This document shows, in pieces, positions 23,666 to 34,750 of a DNA stretch of 64,000 bases. Below the pieces are notes generated by a model, which ran no database searches, had not been told where the DNA came from, and saw nothing but the letters and a program-made list of their open reading frames with translations. The translations under genes were made by a program, and so were the position numbers. The stretch comes from Apricaphanius iberus (Eukaryota; Chordata; Actinopteri; Cyprinodontiformes; Aphaniidae), in contig JAPXFQ010000113.1 of the NCBI GenBank assembly GCA_028564705.1, positions 372,001 to 436,000 on the forward strand. The letters are read 5' to 3'. The number at the start of each line of letters is the position of its first letter. The stretch's first letter is position 1.

Positions 23666-24984
23666 ACATATTCACATAGATGATATGACCAAATATGCAA
23701 TTTTGGTATCATCTTGTCTATTGTAAGGGATGTTATTTCATAAAATAACTATTTATAGTTACTCACTACTTGTTCAGAAAAGTACCTGAGTTAGTGTCAA
23801 TCGTATCGTCAGAACATACATTTTTTTTAAACTTTTTACAAAAAAAGATTTGAATATTTACAAAAACAGACTTATTTTAACAAATATTTAACATAATGCA
23901 GATTTAAACAATGATCTGTTGTGTTCCTTGGGCTTTGTGACGTTGTATTTAAACTAATTTTCTGTAACAAACCTCTGAGGCTTCATAGAACAGCTGAATT
24001 TATACTTAGCACAAAGCCTGTCCACACGTAGCCAGGTATCTCAAAAAACAAATAAATTTTTTTATTATTTGGCCTGTCATCTACATAAAAATGCAATTAA
24101 GAGTACCAAAAAAATATTCTTTCTGAAACTTTGACCAAACTAAAGATTTGTGTTTTCTGTTTTAAGTGTTTGCTTGTGGATAGAAATAACATAGTTTTAG
24201 GTTGTGCAACGTCACCATGCACAACAAAAATGCTCCAACTTCATTTGTGTGACCTGTGTTTACACTCAGAAACAGCATTTATGCCCTTGGAGGTGTAAGC
24301 ATTATTAATTGTCCGAGTGTGTTTTGCTTGATTGTTTTTACATCTCAATCACTAATCTATGTAGAAGACAGAAAGTAGAAAGTTACTCTGAGTGCATAGT
24401 ATTTGGCAGAATTACTGCTCCCTAACGTCTTGGCATGTCAATGAAGGCGCTCAGTAATGCACTTATGGAGTTTTATTTTTTTTATTTTTTTTAATGAGGT
24501 TGGGAGAGTATTCGTTTTTCAAAAACCCCTGCTATGTGTGTCTGTGGCCTAAATTAAACTCAGTTGTTTACTAATTACAGGACATCTGAAGTCAATTTGT
24601 TGCAGGAGTTTTGAGGAAAATATTCAAATTAATTTGCCTTGAAAACAAATGCATTCCATATTTTATCAGTTACTGTTTGTGAAAAAGTAATTAAAGTTCT
24701 CCTTCACCTGTGTTTTTATAATTTTGTCAGTGTTCTCTGGTATGAAAGAATGCCATCTGAGTCGGTTTCTGTAAAACAATAATAAAATAAAATTCCCAGT
24801 CCCAACAAGATGTGGTGGGCTTGCGCATTAAGATTAATGACAAGCAAGTTTCTGTACTCTGATTGGCTAACTGCAACACTACTCTTACACTGTCTCTGTT
24901 TACTAAAATCAGTAACATGAGACAAAAATGGTGCAGGTATTTATCCTTAGACGGAGTTTACCACTCAGTTTAGGCAGCATTACC

Positions 24985-25161
24985 AAACAAGACCGGAACT
25001 TGAAGTGCTACTGGCACATGCCACACTGCCACACGCCAAAGGCCGACAGGAATTTAGCGCCTTAGTCTCCCTCTTTGCTACTGAGTTACTCCTTGATAAT
25101 TAATTATCCTCCGCTTAGCAATATGCTTAAATCCAGCGAGTTGTCTCGTCTGATTTGAGCT
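24985..25161 (-). pseudogene. 28S rRNA 5'-end fragment (rRNA pseudogene)
   Basis: The complement of 25161-25109 reads CTCAAATCAGACGAGACAAC, then the GATTTAAGCATATT and CTAAGCGGAGGA core of the 28S 5' end, about 4 differences in 53 bases from the eukaryotic pattern I know. Further on, CAAGGA, CAGTAGC, AAGAGGGA and GCGCTAAATTCC correspond to CAGTAACGGCGAGCGAAGAGGGA...GCGCCGAATCCCC with gaps. Similarity fades after about 25050. It is too short and diverged to be functional. The first 53 bases are convincing; the outer limit is uncertain. Confidence 0.7.
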
Positions 25162-26882
25162 AATAGTCTGTCAGAACGAGCTTTTACATTGAATGTTTTA
25201 ACACAATATTTGAAAAGGAAAACACTGGGTGAAAAGTAAAACACTACTTACAGCTGGTGTTCCACGGTTGTGACGGCACAGATCCTTCTTTTAAGTTCAA
25301 CCTCGAGGCAAAGCCTGTACTGTAAGGTCTGTAGCCTCTCGCAGCTGCAAGAGATCTGGCTTTCACCTTGCCAAAAACAATGTCCCCTTGGCTGTCCAAA
25401 ACTAGGTAGGTGAGGCTATGAATCCTAAGTTAGCATTATGACGTGTGGTAGTTGTGCTTTTTCAAACTCAGGCATTTTCTGGTCTCTTTTCTTTATGTAA
25501 CTGATTCAGGGATTGGAGTTTGTATAAAACGTTCATATGCCGCATGCTTTCAGAACACATAGTGACTGATTTTAATGAAAGAAAACTCAGTTTTTCAAAA
25601 TTTTCAGTGAAGGACAACTTAAAATATTTCTCTCCCCTTCAAAGGTATCTGCTCACAATGGTGTTTGCCTCTAACATGCAATTCCATTCATATTCATTGA
25701 TATTTATAGAGGTAACGTGACAAAATGTAAAAAAGTCAGGCACAGTACCACATTAGGAAGAACTGGAGAACAATACAGCTTTGATCCCAGTATAAAAATG
25801 CCATTGTTATATCTCTGATAAGTTTGGAAGAATTGTTTTACAAAGCCAGACATCTAAACATCTTAGTAGCAAATAGTTAATTCTTGGAAAAGTCTATTTC
25901 ATATATTTTGTTAGCTAAAATTTAACACAAAGCACATTGTATATAATAGCTCTGTGGGAAATATTCCAAAAATCAAAAGTGAAAACTTTCAGTTTGTTCC
26001 TCAAAAGGTCTCCTTTTTCATTTCTGTTCATAGCCTCCATGACAGATTTTTACCTATTCATATTTTCGCCTTTCCAACAGGTGTTACTCTTTCCTATTCA
26101 CACAATATCTTAAAGGATGTTAGAAAGGGCGTTAAAAAAAATAACTACCAACATTAAACAGTAAAAAAAAGAGAAATGATTCTATATGTTAAAGAAGATG
26201 GGGCCTCTTTGCATCTGCCACACCCTTGTCATGCCAGCACTCCAGATGTCATGGGAACCTCTAACAGCTGGGGTCAGTGCACAAGGACTGCGTGTGAAAT
26301 GTTGCTCCATCTGCAGAAACCCAATCCCTCTGTGAAACCAGCAAAGGATTAGGTGCTTTTGATAAGCTCCCTAAGACATTTCTATTAAAGCACATCTGTA
26401 GGAGCAACAAACTGCAAGGATATTTGCTGTATATGTGCACAACCACATTTATAGTGAGAGGGTTGCAACCTCCTGTACACTATACAGGAGATCTTATGTT
26501 GCCTTGGTAATATCAATCCTCAGACAGTGACTAAGATTACCAAAAACCAGGCATTAATTCACTGTGCTTAAATGATTTTCTCGGTTGGTGATGGGCAACT
26601 CAAGTCTTTAACAGTGTCCCCAAAGAGACAGAGCTGTGGTCTCGCTGGGATCATGGAGGCTTGGAGAAAAGGGGAGGAGAAATGCAAAGAGGCCAAGTGC
26701 AGGACACTTAAATTTGAGGTGTCCAGATTCACTTTTTGGATTTTAACTCCTTCAGTTATAGAGTTACAACATGGATTTTAAACTTATATGGATATTAGCA
26801 ACTAAAATCTATCAATAAAACATAATTTTCCCATATTTTTTTATCCGTAAGAAGCTCTGCTCTGCTTTGAAATCCAAAAGTC
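25162..26882. other. Upstream region of msc
   Basis: No coding gene. It includes GC-richer stretches at 26200-26480 and 26590-26720 that could be promoter, 5' UTR or enhancer sequence for msc. No clear TATA box at a convincing distance was found. Confidence 0.4.
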
Positions 26883-27562
26883 ATGTCAACGGGCTCAGCT
26901 CCAAGTGATCATGAGGACGAAGAGATATTCGACGGAAGGACCTCTACTTTGAAGAAAATTACCTGCCTCAATTCCAGGCGGTATTCAAACAAGGATCAGG
27001 AAGAAGATGGTGTGGAGAGGAGGATCCAGCAGGAACACAGGAGGCTCTCCAAGACGGACCAGAATCAGTCGCGGCAGTCTCAGAGAAATGCTGCCAACGC
27101 CCGGGAGAGGGCAAGGATGAGAGTGCTCAGCAAAGCTTTCTCCACACTGAAAACGAGTCTGCCGTGGGTTCCAGCAGACACCAAACTGTCGAAGCTGGAC
27201 ACGCTGCGCCTCGCCTCCAGCTACATCTGTCACCTCAGGCAAATTCTTCAAGAGGACCAGCTGGAGAACAGCTTTGCACATCCAGTCAGTCTGGTAAGAA
27301 ACTTCTTCAGCAGCCATTCTTGGTAAAAAAATGCTTTAATGGGAAATAAAGCTGCATTCAAAATTTCAATGTGACCAAATTTTAGTGGCATCGTGTTAAC
27401 TTTGAGGCTTTAGATTTTTCTTGCTCATTTCAATACTTGAGCTAATTTTTTCTGACATTATTCTGTTATTTATGAATTTTTCAGACATGGCCCTTTATGT
27501 CGACAGGAAGATCAGATGAAGACATCTCGTCCACTGTAAGACTTTGTGGAGCTACAGCATAG
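26883..27562 (+). CDS. msc: Musculin, bHLH transcription factor
   Basis: Musculin (MyoR/ABF-1) is a class II bHLH repressor that pairs with E-proteins on E-boxes and acts in branchiomeric muscle and lymphoid cells. Two exons, 26883-27293 and 27485-27562, join in phase 0 and give 162 residues. The start is set by MSTGS, shared with mammalian MSC. The bHLH lies at about residues 67-122: basic region [14 protein letters not shown], helix 1 [17 protein letters not shown], loop DTKLSK, helix 2 [17 protein letters not shown]. The tail [13 protein letters not shown]...RLCGATA matches the mammalian C-terminus (LTWPF...RLCGTTA). It is shorter than the human protein because it lacks the glycine-rich N-terminal part. 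It lies 6.6 kb downstream of trpa1 on the same strand, as in human. Confidence 0.96.
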
Positions 27563-27790
27563 TCCATCTCTCTTTCTTACTCAGCAAACCTACCAGAAAA
27601 CCCAGAACCGACTCAGAAATAATCCTCTGGCATTTTTTTGCTTTCATATTCAACTGGATATTATGATTTTGTAGTTAAATGAATAGGTTTTATTGTGTAT
27701 GTGTATTAGCCACACCCTTGTCATGCCACTTTTTAGATGATTTTGAAAAAAAAAATGTTCTGTAATAGTTGTGCACTGAATCTTTGCATA

Positions 27791-27796
27791 ATTAAA
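27791..27796 (+). promoter_or_regulatory. msc: Candidate poly(A) signal of msc
   Basis: ATTAAA 229 bp after the msc stop. It is a weak variant in AT-rich sequence, so the call is tentative. Confidence 0.25.
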
Positions 27797-27934
27797 TAAT
27801 ATGGGTTTGATTTAAAAGCATTAAACAGAGTAGTTAATGGTTAAAGGTACAAAGCCTATTTAATGCTTTACAAACCACACCGACTACTTATAACATTTAA
27901 GGAATAGATTATGATACATAATTTCTCATATTTC

Positions 27935-28062
27935 TGTGATGGACTGGTGACCTGTCCAGGGTGTACCCTGCCTGTTGCCTGTTGACAGCTGGAGATAGGC
28001 ACCAGCCCCCCGGCGACCCCTGGAGGACTAAGCGGTTCAGAAAATGGATGAATGGATGGAAT
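27935..28062 (+). repeat. LINE/SINE 3'-tail repeat
   Basis: GACCTGTCCAGGGTGTACCC, then AGATAGGCACCAGC, then a GGATGAATGGATGG end. This is the common fish retroposon tail with a GGAT-type terminus, the same type as the split repeat at 17950-19048. Confidence 0.65.
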
Positions 28063-29250
28063 TTCTCATATTTCCACAAATATATGTCAAAATCCAAGCC
28101 AATTTTTTTTTATTCAGATATAGTGTTATAGTACTAAATAGAGGGAAATGCACCACTGTTATAATTTTTTTATAATCATTATTTCTTCATATTTACTTGA
28201 TAAGATGCATATTTTGTGTTTCTAGTGTTAAAGCTTTGATTAAGTCTTTCAACTAAAGCCCTTGTTTTCATTTGAGTAATTTATTATGACTGTTTATACT
28301 AAATATGTGTTGGCTAACACTATGCTATATGCATAAAATTGACTGAGAGATTAGAAAACATTTGGATGTTGCAGCTGGTTATCATTTGTGGATGAATGCA
28401 TCATATGTTTGGAAATCGTCCAAGTGGAATCATTGCCAGCTGATTGTGCAGATTGATAATGCTATCAGCTCTCTAATTTTGCAAAGTGAAACACTTAACA
28501 GTATTCTGTAAAAGTGTAGATGTCCAATTGCCACTAATATAGTACAACATGGATACCAACATTTCAACAAGCTAGAACCAGTTAAACAAGGGGTCCATCT
28601 GACTAGCTGGTAATATGACATGGTTCTACTGCAGGAAAGAGAACTACAACTTATAGAGAACTAACAATTTCACACAGTAAAAAAAAACAAAAAAAACAAG
28701 CTATCCCTTTACAGTAATGAAACATTGTTGTGCATTCAGGCTTGGAATTAGATTTTTATGGTATTTGAAAAAAAATTGAAAATAAAAACACAGCTTTAAC
28801 CTCCACACTATGACCTGAAATATTTCCTATCAGTCCAGTTTGACTTTCCAAAATGCAAGCAAAGAATGTAGCTCTCTTTCAGTCAGCTCTACTGCAGTGG
28901 CTAGCAACAGTTGAGGAAGTGGCAGCACTCCACTGCCCAGTGCTTCAAACATTTGGAGAAAACTCTCTCTTGCATTTGAATAAAATATTTTCCAAAAATA
29001 TAATAATTTTAAATTATGGGGAAGATATAGAGGACTGGTGACGTATAACCCAGCCCAGACCTGTTAACATCTCAACTGGTTACGAGCTAATAGATGGAAA
29101 GATGTCATACCCTGATTACTTATCCATACTTTTCCTTGCCTTGACCTACAGTCATATCATAGGGTTTGCCCTGGATAAACTCAAGAAAATAAATGTTGAC
29201 TTTAATTACATTTATTTTTTCAATATGTTCAAGAAATTGAATTACGTTTA
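28063..29250. other. Intergenic, AT-rich; nothing recognised
   Basis: No open frame with similarity, RNA gene or repeat end was found between the tail repeat and the inverted SINE pair. Confidence 0.5.
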
Positions 29251-29257
29251 AGTAAAA

Positions 29258-29700
29258 TTGTTAAGTCAGTCTAACATGACCATGGCCACAATACTTGACG
29301 GTGGATTGTACATAGAGGCAGAAAAAGCACACAGCAGGGGATGGGCCTCAAACCCAGATCAGGACCTGGTCTCTGTTCACCAAGCACCTGCACTAAATAC
29401 TTTGCTAAACAAGGACTTAAAACTCCTATATTTAAATAAGAAATATAACTTCCCACTATAAATGAAGTCACGTTTTTTTATTTAAATATATAATTTTTGA
29501 ATTATTGTATAGCAAATTGGTTAGTGCAGGTGCTTGGCATATAGAGATGTAGATCTTGTTCTGGGTTTGAGGCCCAACCCCTAATGTGTTTTTTTTCCTT
29601 CTTTTTTTCTTTTGCCTCCATGTGCAATCCCCCGTCAGATATCGTGGCCATGGCCATGTTAGACTGACTTAATTTTCTCAATTTTCTTAACAATAGTTTC
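29258..29700. repeat. Two SINE-like copies in head-to-head inversion
   Basis: The sequence at 29258-29395 (GTCTAACATGACCATGGCCA ... GGGCCTCAAACCCAGATCAG ... CAAGCACCTGCAC) recurs as the inverse at 29515-29675. Read outward, each copy starts with GGTTAGTGCAGGTGCTTGG (A-box-like) and TTCTGGGTTTGAGGCCC (B-box-like), which suggests a tRNA-derived SINE. About 110 bp separates the two heads. Confidence 0.6.
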
Positions 29701-29704
29701 ATTA

Positions 29705-32700
29705 ATAGTCATGTTTTTGGACAGTGGGAAGAAACCAAACCACCTGGAGAGAACCAACGCAATCACGGTGGAAACAAGCAAACTCTATGCAAATTTTTTA
29801 AGGAACAATACTCAGCCATGCCTTTTTTCTTAGCCTGTTCCATCTGTCTGTATTAATACTTTTTTTCAATGCTTGTAAACCTGTTTTGTTTACGGATTTC
29901 TATAGCTTTAGCTAGGCAGATTGCAACAGGTGTTTTTTCTTCAAAACAAGGTATCAGAAACATCTCTTTTAAATAGCGTCTTGCTCAAACCTCTGTGCAG
30001 AAGCAGAAAACAGAACAAACCTGTCTGTAACCTCAGATACTCTGAGGTTTGTATAGCTATTCCATATTATAGCAATCAGTAGCAAAAGTTGATTATTTAT
30101 CATAGTCATGAAACTAATTAAAAGGTTTAAAATAGTGACATCTCATTAAATATAAGATACTAGAATTATAGCCTTCTTGAGCTGCACATGTGGTATTACC
30201 TCAAGAACTTGTGTTGAAAACCGGCCTGGAACTCATATCTAGCAGCAGGAGCCTTAAGAACTTGGAACATGTCTGTAAGATTGAATACAGACTTTCACAT
30301 TTCAGTCAAAACAAAGTTAAAGAAGATAAACATCCTGTAGCTTTAGTTGGAAGTTGAGGGAGAAAGTGAAGGTCAGTAACTTAGCATCCTTTTCAGTCAG
30401 CCAAAATTAAAATTCCCAAATGTGCAAGCTTGCACTCAACAGCCTCCACTCTTAGTAGACAGAAAGGACAAAAGCGATCTCTTGATGCAGCAGCTCTTTC
30501 ATTCAGTTAAACCCCTCAATGATGTGAGCACAGATGGATCGAGATCTTTGTCTGCTGGGACACCCTAACAAAACGGTTTAAATGCGGAGAGAAACTAGGA
30601 GAAGAGAGGATGACTTTTCATCAGGTTAATGCAGAGCTGCAGCTGTTGCAATCTTGGTGAGTTTCCCAGATCCTTAAACCGTTCTCCTGGGAGACAACGG
30701 TCACTCTGCTGGACCTGAGCAGCTAATGAGCTGCCTTCTCACACTCAGCTTGTCTCTTGTTCATGGATAGTCTCTTGCAGTTGGGGCTGAAAAAGCAAAA
30801 AAATAAAACTTGTAAGTGTCTGACGTGCAACTTGACTGCACTGAAAATGAGCAACCAGTAATCAAATCTGGCATGATTTCTTTTTTGGAACAAATAAAAC
30901 TAATTTGATCATTTATCATTACAATAAGGCTGTATTTGGAAGGAGGCGAAAAAGTGAATTCTATGTTGTATATTGTTTTCTATTGAAAGTGGCATTGAGG
31001 CTCATGTCGTCGATGCGACAACGGTGTCACCTAGTGGTGAGGCCAAATAACGTCAAACTATGTAATTAGGGAACTAGAATAGAAACTCCTATTATTTAAA
31101 GCTTTTAAATAATGTAAAAGCATTATTCTAAACATAAGTTTGGTGTAATATCTTGGTCTACTGTTGTCTCTTGACATATGCAACACTGATATCCTCCAAT
31201 AAACAACACAGACATCTTATGACCAGGAAAACAATAGTAATCACATTTGTGCAGGTGGATCAAAACCAGATTGTTAAGCACAAAGAAGGAACAGGAGCAA
31301 AATATAGTAAAATAAAGCTGGAAAATGATTGAGAACTGCATTTAAACTAAAAAAAGCAGTAAGTCAGGTAATTTCCAATTAAGGCTTTTAGCTTTAAGAA
31401 GTAAAAATATGGCTTCAATGTAATTTATTGTCAGGCATTTACACTATCATGACACCCTGGTGTCAGAGGCAACACTTCTTTCTGTCTTTGAATGCAAAAA
31501 GATTGTCAGGATGCAGCAAGATCATAATTGTTGAGGGTGGATCTAGTGTGTTTCCTAAATATAATGAGACCAACAGACTTAAATGCAAATGCATATCCCC
31601 ACTCTGACCATTTTTGGTGCCCCATAGGCATGATTGTTGCTGATGCCGTATTCCATCACAGCTAATTTCAATTTTCATACAAAAACACAGGAGCAACAAG
31701 AACATATCCAAGCTTTTATTTATATCTGAGAATCTGAAAAAAAGCAAGTTGGTCAAATTTTTTTTTATGACTGTAATTACATTAGGGCTTGATTTAACTG
31801 GATAGCAAATTAGTCTTCATTTCTACAAAATATTTTTATGATTGCAGCAACTAAGATCAATGACAAAGAAAAGATTGTTCTAAAAATAGCAAAAACTGAC
31901 ATCATTAAATTAAATCACCGGTAATAGTTGAACTAAGGTGCAAAACCCTAAAAATAAAAAAAATGTCTGCCTTTATAGAGGAGACTGGCCAACAGGCTTA
32001 TAATCCAGAGACAGTTTGTTTTTGTGCAGAGGAAGATTAATAAGGAGTTCATTAATACCATCAATCCACTCTGCTAAAGTTCTTTATATTTAGGTGTAAA
32101 ATATTTTAAATTATGTTATTTTATGTTTATGATTTGACAGACTAAACAGACACTAATTTGTTTAAATTTATAACCCTTAAGTATTTTCTGTTTTTACAAT
32201 TAGATTATTTGTATTTTTTTATTATTAACATGTCTGCTATCACCCAAAACAAGTTAGCTAGCAAATTAGTAATGCGACAAAAATAACTACAATCCATGTC
32301 TCCTATGTCCTATCCTATGTCTTCTTCATGTTTTTCCCCCCAGCTTTGAAGTTATATTGTGGCATCATATATATATATATCATAATTATTTTTTTTAAAA
32401 ACATTTCTTCCATTTGTGGCACTATAATAAATGTAACTCCCTTAGCATTTGCGTAAACTTCATTTGCACGGGGACAACACTGCAGACCCCCAACCACAAT
32501 TAAGGATGCCATCAGTTTGAGAAGTGCTTAAAGAATAAAAAAATGTCACATCTCCTTTAAAACAGCCAACTTGGCCATCTGTTTTGCAAGGAAACAGCAA
32601 ACATGGGAAACTGTAAAGTGGAAAAGGTTTAATTCTGGGACCCAAACATGTAATATGGCTGGAACTTCTGGCTTCCAATGCTATAGACAGAACAGGTAGA

Positions 32701-33402
32701 GATATGTTTTGCTCTTACACAGATTATTGTCCTTCCTGATCTGGTCTTATTTCTCTTTCAATTCAACAATGGAGATGCAGGTTGTGCAAAGGCATCAGAG
32801 GATGGCTGATAATGCAGAGAACATGCAGAGAGTGGTTCTCAGTTGTGCAGTGATAAATGCCTCTTCATCCCATTTTTCATGAACCAAACTGCATTTTCCG
32901 CTAATCTAAATCACATTAAAAACATTTGGGGATTGCAATAGAGTTTGTTTCAATAAAAAGGTTTGGCCTACTCACTACTGATTCCTTTTGCAACACTTAG
33001 ATTTGCTTTGGGATTTGGTTATAAACTTCTTATAAACTGATGCACAGCCTGTTGAAATTAAAATGTCATTTAAATTAATGATCATCTATATTTTATTGGT
33101 TTATTGCTCCCAATTTTTGTTTTTTTTCCATTTTGAACCTTAACCAACAACCCAGTTGTGATACAGCAGCGCAAAAAATGTGAATACTTGTTTTTTCCAG
33201 TCTTAAGATTTTAGGATACTGTCACAGAAATCTCAAAATACATGGGAATATTTTGAAATACATTGGGAAAAGACAATTTCATTTAAATAATTATAGATTG
33301 TTATTGACCATTCTATTGAGTTCCACATAGATGAGTGAGTCATTCTGTTGTCTTCCAATATTAATGAAGATTAGTATCCTAAAGCAAGAAATGTTGTTAT
33401 TA
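29705..33402. other. Intergenic interval; possible regulatory islands
   Basis: AT-rich with no convincing exon. 30420-30790 is less AT-rich and contains CAGCTG E-box motifs (for example GAGCTGCAGCTG near 30630). A CTCF-like phrase, the inverse of CACCACTAGGTGACA, lies near 31024-31038. Nothing else was recognised. Confidence 0.4.
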
Positions 33403-33722
33403 GGAATGCAGCGATACCAATACTGGTAGTGGAGCCAATGCCATTCTAATGTATTTGTGTCAGTATAACCGATACCATGAACCGATACTTAATAATACTA
33501 ATATCGGTCCTGTAATAATTTCAAAGATGTGTTTTTACTTGAAGTTTTGTTTGTGGTCATTTTTATAAATATGTTATTTTTTCTTGAAAAAAATCAGAGA
33601 AGAAAATAAAAACTGTCTTCCAATTTACTGCATTTTTTTGTATAGTAGAGGTATCACCATTGATACTCGATAGCAGGAAGTACTCAGATCCAAGTGTCGG
33701 TATTGTATTGGTTTGATCCCTA
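33403..33722. mobile_element. MITE-like element with TAGG...CCTA ends
   Basis: Begins TAGGAATGCAGCGATACCAA and ends TTGGTTTGATCCCTA, rich in CCGATAC/GTATCGG phrases. This is the pattern of a fish hAT-type miniature element (TAGGGATGCACCGAT ends). The flanking eight bases GTTGTTAT and GTTATAAT agree only partly, so a duplication is not proven. Confidence 0.55.
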
Positions 33723-34709
33723 GTTATAATGCCAAAGTAACCAAAGTGCTATTTCTGTTCGCTAATTTTTGAGAGAAAGGCACAATTACAAGTAACCTAA
33801 AATGTTCAAACATTAAAAAATACATTTTAACATATCAGAAACAGTACAGAAGAAAATACAGTGATCTAGTTCATGCGTGAAGATTAGAATGCAGTAATAC
33901 AGCATGTTACAGACAAGATTAAATCATTCTGATTCTATTATTACCGTAAAAAAAAAAAATCCTCAAACGGGCAATAACATAAACAGCCGAGAACGCAAAT
34001 TGGCAAAATCAGGAGAGCAGTGACGAACAAAAGTTAGAGGACAAAAGCACATGGCAATCAGGATCGTATGTCTAAACTGGAAGGCATTTATACTGGGATG
34101 TGAAACCAGTGATTGATTTACTGGTGTGCAACAGCCAAGAAGGAGGAGCAGGCTCAAAGCATTTCAGCACAATTAAGGAGGGGAACTGACAGTAATACAG
34201 GAAAAATTACAGGACACAAGTAATAAAACACAGGGAACAGTCAAGACCTAAATAACAAGCATGAACCAGCACAAGACTGATTCAAAATGTAAGAAGTGTA
34301 ACATAATACTCATCAAGGAGACACAAATTAAAAAGAACAACCTTAACAGTGACACAGTAGACATGACAGTTCATTTAACCGTGTTGCAGATTATTTTCTT
34401 TTTAGGTTTAAGTTTATTTACTGAAGTGTTGTTTAGATAGGGGAACACAACAGCCTTCACATTTATTGGGACACTTGTAATAAATGCATAAAGAGAAGTC
34501 AAATAAACTATCTTTTACTGTCGCTGAAAAAATCTTGCATCTTGTCTTTTTAGGATTCATTCATAGAAAAAGGCATCTTTAATATCTTTATTTTTTCATA
34601 TTGGATCAAGTGTAACATTACTGTACGTGACACCCTAATATGAAACATCTTTATGCTTTAAATAATAACTTCAGGTCCCTAGTACTCTGAGGACAAATCA
34701 AGAAACACA

Positions 34710-34750
<41 letters not shown>

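Larger units (their letters stand above)
20307..24980. other. Intergenic interval after trpa1
   Basis: Holds the probable trpa1 3' UTR (up to a poly(A) signal at 21489-21494), a short GGAT tract at 20984-21000, a slightly GC-richer patch at 21940-22420, and an unidentified open stretch on the minus strand (23017-23665, listed separately). Otherwise AT-rich without recognisable features. Confidence 0.5.

Noticed and set aside
26985..27317. 110-codon minus-strand frame
   Set aside because: Antisense shadow of the msc bHLH exon.
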